Source: DATAQC01 sp046263055 (lineage in GTDB: Bacteria > Actinomycetota > Acidimicrobiia > Acidimicrobiales > AC-14). From it: 35,359 bases of DNA. Each line of letters begins with the position of its first letter. The first letter of the stretch is position 1. Where the stretch lies: assembly GCA_046263055.1 (NCBI GenBank), contig JBHELO010000121.1, forward strand, positions 1-35,359, given 5' to 3'. Made by a program: the position numbers and the translations under genes. The notes below the pieces were generated by a model, which searched no databases, was not told the DNA's origin, and saw only the letters and a program-made list of their open reading frames with translations. Of this stretch, positions 1 through 6,742 are shown piece by piece.

Positions 1-1
1 C

Positions 2-325
2 TACCATCCCGAGCGGCTCAACCAAGAGAAGGACAACGTCTTCGGCAGCTACTTTGGAACCTGTGTCACGGGTGCAGCTGTTTCAAGCGGGATTGGAGCG
101 CTCGGCGGTCCACTCGCTGCGGGCGGAAATGCGCTAATCGGTTGCGGAACCAACGTTGCGAAGAAGGGCGTGAAGGATGCATCCGTTAGCCCAAGAGTTA
201 AGGCAGATGCTCTGCACTACTTGGACGTAGCCAACGTTGCCAGCTCCGGTCTTCTCTCGGGCAATACGGGCCGGCCGCTCTTCAGCAGCCCATCAACTTG
301 CGCTGATGATCGCCTACGTGATTAG
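2..325 (+). CDS. C-terminal tip of an RHS/polymorphic-toxin-like protein (5' end outside window)
   Basis: The reading frame is open from the first complete codon and ends at TAG 323-325, giving 107 residues of an unknown C-terminus. It starts with a charged stretch (YHPERLNQEKDN), followed by a Gly/Ala-rich hydrophobic segment with two cysteines and then a Lys-rich stretch. I do not recognise a named toxin domain. The assignment rests on context: lower GC than the rest of the window, several small candidate immunity genes downstream, and an RHS YD-repeat fragment at 1659-1986. A small two-TM gene overlaps its 3' end in another frame. Alternatives are an unrelated secreted protein or a decayed reading frame. 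Confidence 0.45.
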   Translation, partial: YHPERLNQEKDNVFGSYFGTCVTGAAVSSGIGALGGPLAAGGNALIGCGTNVAKKGVKDASVSPRVKADALHYLDVANVASSGLLSGNTGRPLFSSPSTCADDRLRD

Positions 326-479
326 CGGCCTGATTATGGGGCTCCTGGTAATCGGTCTTGGCATCTCAGCCGGCGATCTGCGCCTGGTGTTGATCGGTGC
401 CGCTCTCGCGACGTTCTCCTCTGTGTGGGGCTACTACGTGTATATTCACCGGAGGCGTCGAGGCTACCGGGACCTGTAG
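306..479 (+). CDS. Small two-TM membrane protein, candidate immunity protein
   Basis: This is a 57-residue protein if started at ATG 306. An upstream ATG at 237 in the same frame would give 80 residues but overlaps the preceding gene further. Two hydrophobic segments (about residues 2-20 and 25-45) are joined by a short loop, and the C-terminus is a basic tail rich in Arg (YIHRRRRGYRDL), predicting a cytoplasmic end by the positive-inside rule. It overlaps the 3' end of the toxin-tip-like gene by 20 nt, an arrangement common for toxin tip and immunity pairs. No family is recognised, so the immunity role is inferred from position only. Confidence 0.45.
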   Translation: MIAYVISGLIMGLLVIGLGISAGDLRLVLIGAALATFSSVWGYYVYIHRRRRGYRDL

Positions 480-495
480 GCGTCTCTCCTTCTAG

Positions 496-897
496 TTCGC
501 CCGTGAAGAACTCGATGCCAAATATCGCTATATTGAGCGGATCAAGGCGGACCGTCGAGGCTCGCCTTCCCATCCGCAAGATCGATGGAGTGTGGATAGC
601 GTGCCATACAGAAATGCCTCGGCGACCAGGCGGCATCCGGCCACCACCTGGGATGTGTCGCACAGCGGTGGCGGCCACACCATGCCTTCCGTGACGGAAG
701 GGATCAGATGACATCTGGTACCTCCAAATCCCGACACCCGCACACGCCGGTGTGAATGTGGTCATACCATCAAGGAACGGCGCCGGTTCCGTGTTGTCGT
801 GCGCTACGACTGGGGTTACCTTCCGGATGACAGGAACCATTACTGGGATAACAGACTCGTACTTTCAGGCGATTGCACCGCTACTGAGGTAGGCTGA
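496..897 (+). pseudogene. Decayed toxin-tip-like fragment with frame breaks
   Basis: There is no single open frame, but protein-like sequence continues across frame changes. Frame 1 from 496 reads a polar Arg/His-rich stretch to TGA 709-711. A different frame around 700-775 reads DDIWYLQIPTPAHAGVNVVI. Frame 1 resumes from about 775 with an aromatic-rich stretch (RYDWGYLPDDRNHYWDNRL) and ends at TGA 895-897. This last stretch looks like genuine protein and its stop overlaps the next gene's ATG (TGATG). A toxin tip broken by two indels is my reading; two unrelated short genes is the alternative. Confidence 0.35.
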
Positions 898-1148
898 TGC
901 CTGCCATGAGCGAATCCGAACCGGAGTGGTATATCCACTTACTGGGCCTCTTGGATACACCAGACCCGTTGCCGGCGCTCGACGACTGGGCTCGAGGAAG
1001 AGCGGATTTTGGAGACAGCCGAGAGGAACTTCTACGCAAGCTGGAAACAGCTTGGCCGGAGGATCCGATGGTAATCGATGAGATTGCCGAGCAGGTCCAG
1101 CTCGGACGTTACGACAATGAGCCGCCGAATCGGCGAGCGACGCAGTGA
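897..1148 (+). CDS. Small acidic protein, candidate immunity protein
   Basis: An 83-residue soluble protein, rich in Asp, Glu and Trp, without membrane segments. ATG 897 overlaps the TGA of the preceding fragment (TGATG), and an AGGTAGG purine stretch lies about 5 nt upstream, so it looks translationally coupled to the fragment before it. A second in-frame ATG lies at 906. The middle resembles small helical immunity or barstar-like proteins in general character (DDWARGRADFGDSREELLRK), but I cannot place it in a family. Position directly behind a decayed tip is the main argument for an immunity role. Confidence 0.5.
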   Translation: MPAMSESEPEWYIHLLGLLDTPDPLPALDDWARGRADFGDSREELLRKLETAWPEDPMVIDEIAEQVQLGRYDNEPPNRRATQ

Positions 1149-1182
1149 CGGCGCTTCTAACGGAAGGTCCGGTGGCAATGGT

Positions 1183-1359
1183 TTGGCTGATGCCTATGAG
1201 CATTTCGGCTGGGCCTCTCTAGTGGCAATCTCCTTCGGTGCTTCGGGCGTTCAGCTTGGCGCTGAGACGAATGCACTCCGGACGGCTGCGCCGCTAGTCG
1301 CGATTGGGGACACCTCTACTAACATCCTCCATAAGCGCTGCCAAGCCGGCGAGGAATGA
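1183..1359 (+). CDS. Short hydrophobic reading frame, possible toxin-tip remnant
   Basis: The frame ending at TGA 1357-1359 codes for a protein-like, Ala/Gly-rich stretch of about 58 residues from TTG 1183. It has one hydrophobic segment and a Cys-containing polar end (NILHKRCQAGEE). Its general character resembles the open-ended tip at 2-325. The following gene begins inside its stop codon (ATGA), which suggests coupled expression. No ribosome site is obvious and the true 5' end is unknown; an upstream ATG at 1078 in the same frame overlaps the previous gene by 71 nt. It may be non-coding. Confidence 0.25.
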   Translation: MADAYEHFGWASLVAISFGASGVQLGAETNALRTAAPLVAIGDTSTNILHKRCQAGEE

Positions 1360-1643
1360 TGTCAACGGATCAAGCTGGTCGGGCACCGCGACGGAGTTCG
1401 ACCTATCAGGACGGCCGATGCGGTTTTTGTGGTAGCCCAGACTTTCACAAGCTCAATTGCCCGGTGCTGAAGTATGACATTGCTGGTGCACTTATCGGGA
1501 CCGTGCTGATGGGCGGTGTCATACTGATTGTAGCAACCAGAGACGCTGATCCTCTTCCGCAGGTCGGCGCCTACGCAGCAACGCTCGTTGGTTTGGTTGG
1601 AGCCGTCTGGTTCATCATGTGGCGGTTGACGAAGGGACGCTAG
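1356..1643 (+). CDS. Small membrane protein with a CX2CX5HX3C zinc-like motif
   Basis: A 95-residue protein starting at ATG 1356, which overlaps the preceding TGA; ATG 1359 follows directly. Residues 22-35 contain Cys22, Cys25, His31 and Cys35 in the spacing of a small zinc site, within a short cytoplasm-like N-terminal part. Two hydrophobic segments follow (about 42-60 and 70-88), and the protein ends in a basic tail. It is placed as the partner of the short frame before it. No family recognised; an immunity protein for a membrane-acting toxin is a positional inference. Confidence 0.5.
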   Translation: MMSTDQAGRAPRRSSTYQDGRCGFCGSPDFHKLNCPVLKYDIAGALIGTVLMGGVILIVATRDADPLPQVGAYAATLVGLVGAVWFIMWRLTKGR

Positions 1644-1658
1644 TGGTGCGACGCAGGT

Positions 1659-1986
1659 TTGAGGCCGACGGGCGCTCACGAACATGAAGGACTTGGTCAA
1701 CAGACCGACGTCCTGGTGTCGACCAGGAACACCGCCGACGTGGCCGACCCGGCCTACGACCCCCCACGGCGACGCCACCCTTATGGGCACGCAGATGCTG
1801 GGGCTCCGACAGCTCAGGGCGCTACGTGCACACCGGCCCCGCTCCGGTTCCGCCCGGAGTGTCACCTACACCGGCGACCCGGCCGGGCGCATCATGGCCA
1901 CCGACGAGGATGGCGTGACCACCGCCCGCTATGCCTTCGCCGGATCCGGCGACGCCCCGCCTCGGCTTCTCCTCCGAGCCGAGTAG
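1659..1986 (+). pseudogene. Frameshifted RHS YD-repeat fragment
   Basis: Three frames read in succession give a recognisable RHS repeat. One frame reads NTADVADPAYDP (about 1728-1763). A second reads HGDATLMGTQMLG (about 1766-1804). A third reads SDSSGRYVHTGPAP (about 1807-1850). Returning to the second frame gives TGDPAGRIMATDEDGVTTAR and then YAFAGSGDAP before TAG 1984-1986. The pattern of YD, GR and DGVTTRYAF-type motifs ending in GSGDAP is typical of actinobacterial RHS repeats just before the conserved core. The sequence then switches to a short unrelated tail, as expected at a recombination junction. At least two indels make it non-functional. Confidence 0.75.
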
Positions 1987-2001
1987 AAATTTAGGGAGCT
2001 G

Positions 2002-2394
2002 GTGGTGACACGGTGGTCTTGGGTGGCAGCCCTTTCCATATCGATCGTCGGACTAGTCGCTATTGGAATCTACGTACACAATGTCCCTCGCAACCGTACG
2101 TCCGACTACTACCACGAGCTCTTCAGCAACAGCCTTCCGGCCGCATACGGAGAACTCTGTCAACGCGTGAAGTCAAGCCTCAGCTTCGATGACTTCTCGA
2201 CACAGGCTCGGCGGGTGATGGAGAGCATTGGTTCGCTCCGAGGAATCACCCGCCTTAGTGGCGAGGAGCGCGTCGCTTACACCGAGTTGGCGGGTAGTCG
2301 CCGCGGGACCAAGGCCGAGCTGCCTCTGGTGAAGGTGGACAAACGCCTTGTACCATGTCCGGACCCTGATGAGCCACTTGGCCACCTGACCTGA
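2002..2394 (+). CDS. Single-TM protein with extracytoplasmic domain, candidate immunity protein
   Basis: A 130-residue protein starting at GTG 2002 (a second GTG follows at 2005), with AGGGAG about 5 nt upstream. Residues 5-25 form one hydrophobic anchor after a short basic N-terminus, so most of the protein should lie outside the membrane. The external part is helical and polar, with two cysteines (ELCQRVK and PCPDPDE) that could form a disulfide. It directly follows the RHS fragment, the usual position for an immunity gene, and has 2406-2885 close behind. No family recognised. Confidence 0.6.
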   Translation: MVTRWSWVAALSISIVGLVAIGIYVHNVPRNRTSDYYHELFSNSLPAAYGELCQRVKSSLSFDDFSTQARRVMESIGSLRGITRLSGEERVAYTELAGSRRGTKAELPLVKVDKRLVPCPDPDEPLGHLT

Positions 2395-2405
2395 ATACCA
2401 TTGTA

Positions 2406-2885
2406 ATGGCCGACCGTCAAGATTCCGCAAACAGAGTCGTGAGGGGAGGGCCGGCGCTCGTCCTGGGGGGCTGGGCTCAATGTGTCGTTGCCGTGTCCGC
2501 TGGATTCGGTGGCCTTCGCGATGGGATACCCGTTATCGGAGTCGTGGCCCTTCCCGGGCTTCTCTTGGGTGTGAGGAACGCTCGCGTCGCCGTCGCGCTG
2601 GGGCCCTCGGATTGCATTATCCGCAATACGTTCCACACCTATCGCATCTCGGTGCGCGACATCGCTCATGTCGAACACCATCCCGTGACCAGAGGGCTGG
2701 GAGTGTTCCCACTGCGCCGTTGGATGACCACCTTCACCTTGAGGGACGGACGCGTCGTGCCGATCCAAGCGACAGAGGCGGGCATGTACCAGTCCGAGTC
2801 CGCAGCCGCGCGCAAGGGGGCAATCATCACCAAGTGGTGGGGAACCTTGTCCGGTCGGTCATCCGGGGGAGTGTGGAGCGCCTAA
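2406..2885 (+). CDS. Membrane-anchored bacterial PH-like domain protein
   Basis: A 159-residue protein starting at ATG 2406, 11 nt after the previous stop. Two hydrophobic segments (about residues 14-32 and 38-54) precede a domain of alternating beta-like strands (RVAVALGPSDCIIRN, YRISVRDIAHVEH, TTFTLRDGRVVPI). This two-TM plus bacterial-PH layout is typical of small bacterial PH-domain membrane proteins. The PH call is by architecture and strand pattern. Within an RHS array, such proteins are often found as immunity or hypothetical genes. A role in blocking a membrane-acting toxin is inference. Confidence 0.6.
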   Translation: MADRQDSANRVVRGGPALVLGGWAQCVVAVSAGFGGLRDGIPVIGVVALPGLLLGVRNARVAVALGPSDCIIRNTFHTYRISVRDIAHVEHHPVTRGLGVFPLRRWMTTFTLRDGRVVPIQATEAGMYQSESAAARKGAIITKWWGTLSGRSSGGVWSA

Positions 2886-2899
2886 GTAAAGTCCCTCAC

Positions 2900-3061
2900 G
2901 TGAGGCGTCCCATCTGGACCGGTCCGCTCTTGTCGGCGTGCCTGGCCTTTGTTATCATCGGAATCGGCGCGGTCGTTCATGAGGACATCGCGGCTGCAAT
3001 CGCCAGGGCCGCGCTCGGTGCGTTGTCCTTGCTATTGATCAAGTTCTTTGAAAGGCCCTAA
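2900..3061 (+). CDS. 53-residue two-TM membrane protein
   Basis: From GTG 2900 the frame codes for a short protein with two hydrophobic segments (about residues 7-23 and 30-47) and a Lys/Arg-containing end (LIKFFERP). GTG 2873 is an alternative start that overlaps the previous gene. Its size and layout resemble the 57-residue protein at 306-479. It is the last gene of the low-GC block. No family recognised, and neither start has a strong ribosome site. Confidence 0.45.
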   Translation: MRRPIWTGPLLSACLAFVIIGIGAVVHEDIAAAIARAALGALSLLLIKFFERP

Positions 3062-3516
3062 CCTGGCGGCTGTCTGACCCGCTGTGGCGCGAGAATGTGC
3101 GCTTCTACGGCGCTACGACGCGATGAAGTGACGGTCAAAACGGCCGCGTTCGACCGGCGGGTCCCCGCCCAATTCCGCCGCCGGCTTGTACCGGTTACCC
3201 CTGTGCGCACTTCTCCGAGTACGCTCGTCCCCAGCGGGTGGACGAACGAGCGCCTAGGCCTTGCGTCCCTCCGGGGGTGCTGCTGGTAGGGCTCTCACCG
3301 TCTCACACGGCGGGCCGACGGCGGAGCTGGAAAAGGGCGCATCCAGGGACGGCGGGAAGGAGCAGCGGCGGATGTGCTGCCCCGCGTCGGCCCTTCCCGC
3401 CGTGCGCGGCCGGTGCGACCCCGGAGTCGCCTCAGCTGATCTCCCCACCGAGAGGGGGTCGAGCCGGTAGGTGGTGGCCAGCGCGTCGACGTAACCAGCG
3501 GGCCAGGTCCTCGGCC
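3062..3516. other. Intergenic block without a convincing gene, with inverted repeats
   Basis: No frame here looks like protein. Two nested short inverted repeats lie at 3222-3252 (CGCTCGT with ACGAGCG, and TCGTCC with GGACGA). A perfect 12-bp inverted repeat, ACGGCGGGAAGG at 3349-3360 and its complement at 3392-3403, has a 31-nt loop. The second lies downstream of the last heptose-operon gene and could end that transcript, but no T-run follows it. This is also the border where base composition shifts from the lower-GC toxin block to the high-GC glycan operon. Confidence 0.5.
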
Positions 3517-4548
3517 TCAGGTCCCCGAGCGTTCCCAACCGCGGCGTACAGCGTCCTCGGTTGGCCGCAAGGGGTGGGTCGGGCGCTCGGGGCGGTCGGG
3601 GAGGTCGGCGAGGGAGGCCACCACCTCGTCCACCGACAGCGCCAGCAGGCCGGGGTCGACGGTGGCGGCGTGGGGGTCACCGGTGCGGCCGGCCCACAGG
3701 GCCCGGTGCCAGGGGCGGTCGGGGGGTGGGCCCCACCGGCTCGGTGACACCGGGCCGAACAGCACCACCGACGGCGTGCCCATGGCCGTGGCCAGGTGGG
3801 CCAGGCCGGTGTCCCCGCACACCACCCGCCCGGCGGCGGCCACCACCGCGGCCAGCTCGAGGAGGCCCGTCCGCCCGGCCAGCACGGCCACCGAGGGGTC
3901 GAGGCCGGCGCCCACCGCCACCCGCGACGCCAGGCCCACCTCCGCCTCCCCGCCGGTGACCACCACCGTCCGCCCCGCCGCCACCTCGTGGTGGGCCAGC
4001 GCCGCCCACCGCTCCGCCGGCCACCGGCGGGCCTCGGAGGCGGCGCCCGGGTGCACGACGGTGGCGCCCGCGGCCAGGGCCGGCGCGGCCACGCCCGGGG
4101 GAGGCGGGAGGTCGAGGCGCGCCGGGTCGGCAGGGATGCCGCTCTCGGACAGGAGCCGGCACCAGCGGGCCACCTCGTGCTCGTCCTCCCGCCAGCGGGG
4201 GAGACCGGCGGTGGCCGCCACCGCGGCGTTGGCGAAGGCCACCAGGCGGGCCGGCCGCGACGCCAGCAGCACCCGCTGGCTGGCCGGTCCGCGGCCGTGC
4301 AGGTCCACGGCCACGTCCGACCCCACCAGGCGGGCGGGCAGCGGGTGCATGGGCGGGGTGGCCACCACCTCGTCCACCGCCCCGTTCAGCAGGGCGAGGG
4401 GCGCCAGGGCGGCGGGGGCGGCCAGCACCCGGTGGTGGCCGGGGAAGGCGTCGGCCAGGGCTCGCAGGGCGGGGACGGCGGTGAGCAGGTCTCCCAGCCC
4501 GAGGGGGCGGAGGGCGACGAGGAGGGGGCTGTGCGGGCCGGCGCTCAC
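3517..4548 (-). CDS. GT9 family ADP-heptose glycosyltransferase
   Basis: A 343-residue member of the GT9 (heptosyltransferase, WaaC/WaaF-like) family, which transfers heptose from an ADP-heptose donor. The N-terminal domain begins LVALRPLGLGDLLTAVPALR, the typical GT9 opening with a glycine-rich donor-domain loop. The C-terminal Rossmann half carries VVHPGA, then GDTGLAHLATAMGTPSVVLF, the family's acceptor/donor-site signature. GTG 4548 overlaps the HldE stop as GTGA. It is the last gene of the operon. A longer reading frame upstream is only the shadow of hldE. The acceptor cannot be read from sequence. Confidence 0.9.
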   Translation of the reverse strand: MSAGPHSPLLVALRPLGLGDLLTAVPALRALADAFPGHHRVLAAPAALAPLALLNGAVDEVVATPPMHPLPARLVGSDVAVDLHGRGPASQRVLLASRPARLVAFANAAVAATAGLPRWREDEHEVARWCRLLSESGIPADPARLDLPPPPGVAAPALAAGATVVHPGAASEARRWPAERWAALAHHEVAAGRTVVVTGGEAEVGLASRVAVGAGLDPSVAVLAGRTGLLELAAVVAAAGRVVCGDTGLAHLATAMGTPSVVLFGPVSPSRWGPPPDRPWHRALWAGRTGDPHAATVDPGLLALSVDEVVASLADLPDRPERPTHPLRPTEDAVRRGWERSGT

Positions 4549-6020
4549 CCACCGCGCCGGGCGGCGGCGGCCACGAGGGTGGAGGTGGAGCGCCCCTCCA
4601 GGTAGGGCACCACCATGGCCCGACCTCCCCAGCGGGCCATCACCTCGGCCTCGGGCAGGTCGGCCAGCCCGTGGGGGCCCCGCCGCCCCATGGCGTAGTC
4701 GCCTCCCTTGACGAACAGGTGGGGCCGCAGGCGCTCCAGGAGGGGAGCCGGGGTGTCGTCGTCGAAGAACGCCACCGCGTCCACGCAGCCCAGGCCCAAC
4801 AGGACGGCGGCCCGGTCCGCCTGGGGCACCACCGGCCGGCCCTCGCCCTTGAGGCGTCGCACCGAGGCGTCCGAGTTGAGGCACACCACGAGGCAGTCGC
4901 CCAGGGCCCGGGCCGCCTCCAAGGTGCGCACGTGGCCGGCGTGGAGGAGGTCGAAGCACCCACCGCTGGCCACGACCGTCCCGCCCCGCTGGCGCACCCG
5001 GGCGGCCAGGGCGGTGGCGGCGGAGGTGCCGGTGGCCCGGTCGTCCCCCGCCGCCGATGCCGCCGGGCCGGCGCCGTGCACGCCGCCATCGCTGCGGGAG
5101 GCGGGGGGGACGTGGGCGGCGCCGTTGCCGTCCTCGCCGATGCCCGCCGCGCCTCCGGCGGCGACATAGGTGGATGCGGCGACGACCGCCCGTGTCACCG
5201 CCTCTGACGGCAGGGCGCCATCGGCCAGGTGGCCGGCAGCGGCGGAGGCGAAGCGGTCACCCGCCCCGCACGGGTCGCCGGTGGCCCGGGACGCGGGCAC
5301 GGCCAGCGCCGGTCCCTCACCGCTCCACAGCACCGCGCCGTCGGCGCCCCGGGTCACGGCCACTGCCGCCGCCTGCCAGCGGCCACACAGGGCCTCGGCC
5401 CGGGCCGCGTCGGCCGCCAGCCCCGAGCCCGCCACCTGGGGAACAGCGGCCGCCGCCTCCCGCCGGTTGGGCGTGACCAGGCGGGCGCCGGGTACCGGGT
5501 CGGGGCCTCGCGGGTGGGGGTCCCAGACCACGGGCACCCGGACCGGCAGCCGGGCCAGCGCCTCCCGGAGCTCGCCGGTGGTGGCCATGCCCCGCCCGTA
5601 GTCGGCCACCAGGACGGCCCGGGCGCCGGCCACCGCGTCGGCCGCCGCTGCCGTCCACCGGCCCGGGCGGGCGCCGTCCCCCCGGTCCACCCGGACCAAC
5701 AGGTGGCCGTCGGCCAGCACCCTGGCCTTCTCGGGGGTCGGACCGGGCAGCCCCAGGTCGACGAGGGCCACGCCGGCGGCGGCCAGGAGGCGGCGGACCT
5801 CGGCGCCCGCGTCGTCGTCGCCCAGGGCGGTGACGAGGACGGTGGGCCGTCCGTCGGCGGCGGCCAGGAGGGCGGCCAGCCCGGCCCCGCCGGGGCGGGT
5901 CCGCTCGGCGGTCACGTCCACCACCGGCGCCGGGGCCTCCGGGCAGAGGCGCTCGGCCGAGCCCTCCACGTCCCGGTCGAGGAGGGCGTCGCCCACCACC
6001 ACCACCAGGGCGCCGCTCAG
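4545..6020 (-). CDS. hldE: Bifunctional heptose-7-phosphate kinase / heptose-1-phosphate adenylyltransferase
   Basis: The N-terminal half is a PfkB/ribokinase-type kinase that phosphorylates D-glycero-manno-heptose 7-phosphate at C1. It shows VVVVGDALLDRDVEG near the start, CPEAPAPVVDV, RPGGAG and the catalytic CGAGDRF. A low-complexity linker of about 40 residues follows. The C-terminal half is a nucleotidyltransferase with GGCFDLLHAGH (HxGH motif) and VKGGDYAMG, making ADP-heptose. At about 491 residues it is close to the E. coli enzyme in size. I chose CTG 6020 because GGAGGGGG lies 7 nt upstream and the codon overlaps the gmhA stop as CTGA, like every other junction in the operon; GTG 6005 is the standard-codon alternative. 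Confidence 0.92.
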   Translation of the reverse strand: MSGALVVVVGDALLDRDVEGSAERLCPEAPAPVVDVTAERTRPGGAGLAALLAAADGRPTVLVTALGDDDAGAEVRRLLAAAGVALVDLGLPGPTPEKARVLADGHLLVRVDRGDGARPGRWTAAAADAVAGARAVLVADYGRGMATTGELREALARLPVRVPVVWDPHPRGPDPVPGARLVTPNRREAAAAVPQVAGSGLAADAARAEALCGRWQAAAVAVTRGADGAVLWSGEGPALAVPASRATGDPCGAGDRFASAAAGHLADGALPSEAVTRAVVAASTYVAAGGAAGIGEDGNGAAHVPPASRSDGGVHGAGPAASAAGDDRATGTSAATALAARVRQRGGTVVASGGCFDLLHAGHVRTLEAARALGDCLVVCLNSDASVRRLKGEGRPVVPQADRAAVLLGLGCVDAVAFFDDDTPAPLLERLRPHLFVKGGDYAMGRRGPHGLADLPEAEVMARWGGRAMVVPYLEGRSTSTLVAAAARRGG

Positions 6021-6742
6021 GACGGCACCCCCTCCAGCCCGGCGGCCGGTGAGGCACCGACGGCCACGTCCACCCTGGCGCACACCAGGTGCACGACCAC
6101 CTGGTGGACCTCCTGCACGGTGGCGGTGGCGCCCGCCTCCACGCACACCGACTCGTGGCACGCGGCGGCCAGCGGGTTGGGACGGGGGCCGGTGAGGGCC
6201 CAGGTCGTCAGCCCGGCCCGGCGCGCCGCCGCCACCGCGGCCAGCACGTTGGGGCTGCGCCCCGAGGTGCTCAGGGCCACCAGCACGTCGCCCGGGCGCC
6301 CGTGGGCTCGCACCTGGCGGGCGAACCCCTCGATCCAGCCGTAGTCGTTGGCGATGGCGCTGACCGACGATGTCTCGGCGTGCAGTGACAGGGCGGCGAA
6401 CGGCTCCCGGTCGTCGCGGTAGCGGCCCACCAGCTCGCTGGTGAGGTGCTGGGCCTGGGCCGCGCTGCCGCCGTTGCCGGCCGCCAGGAGGCGCCCGCCG
6501 GCGGTGAGCACGCCGGCCAGGTGGCGGCCCCACCCGTCAATGCGGTCCACGTCGGCGTCGAGGGCGGCCAGGGCCCGGTCCAGGGCGGCCAGGTGGGCCC
6601 GGCCGGTGGGCAGGGGCGGCGCCGGGGCGGCCGCCGGCACAGCCGCCGGGGCGGGCGCCACCGACCGGGGCCGCGGCGAGCGGCGGCTGCCGGTGGGCCC
6701 GTTCGAGCCGTTCGAGCGCACCGCCCGGGCCCCGCCGGTCAC
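6017..6742 (-). CDS. gmhA: Sedoheptulose-7-phosphate isomerase (SIS domain)
   Basis: GmhA converts sedoheptulose 7-phosphate to D-glycero-manno-heptose 7-phosphate, the first step of the heptose pathway. The SIS domain shows LLAAGNGGSAAQAQHLTSEL, the phosphate-binding LVALSTSGRSPNVLAA loop and the C-terminal helix EVHQVVVHLVC with the conserved Glu/His pair. Starting at GTG 6742 the protein has 241 residues, about 45 more than usual; the extra N-terminus is Pro/Ala/Arg-rich and probably disordered. That start forms a GTGA overlap with the upstream GT4 gene. GTG 6721 is an alternative. Its stop overlaps the hldE start. Confidence 0.9.
   Translation of the reverse strand: MTGGARAVRSNGSNGPTGSRRSPRPRSVAPAPAAVPAAAPAPPLPTGRAHLAALDRALAALDADVDRIDGWGRHLAGVLTAGGRLLAAGNGGSAAQAQHLTSELVGRYRDDREPFAALSLHAETSSVSAIANDYGWIEGFARQVRAHGRPGDVLVALSTSGRSPNVLAAVAAARRAGLTTWALTGPRPNPLAAACHESVCVEAGATATVQEVHQVVVHLVCARVDVAVGASPAAGLEGVPS

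Noticed and set aside
334..840. Long - strand open frame (168 codons) over the toxin-tip region
   Set aside because: Low-complexity, Arg/Gly-rich translation with no motif. The + strand reading gives better protein-like segments.
3095..3289. 64-codon + frame in the 3062-3516 gap
   Set aside because: No ribosome site, Arg/Pro-rich composition, and overlap with inverted repeats.
3349..3403. 12-bp perfect inverted repeat as a mobile-element end
   Set aside because: No transposase, no target duplication seen and only a 31-nt interior; treated as a possible terminator or chance hairpin.
3662..4711. Long + strand frames across the heptose operon (for example 349 codons here, also at 5229-6344, 7962-9527, 9107-10882, 10339-11952 and 11445-13508)
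   Set aside because: These are the opposite-strand shadows usual in 73 percent GC DNA. Translations are Arg/Pro/Gly/His-rich without domains, while the - strand gives clear enzyme motifs throughout.
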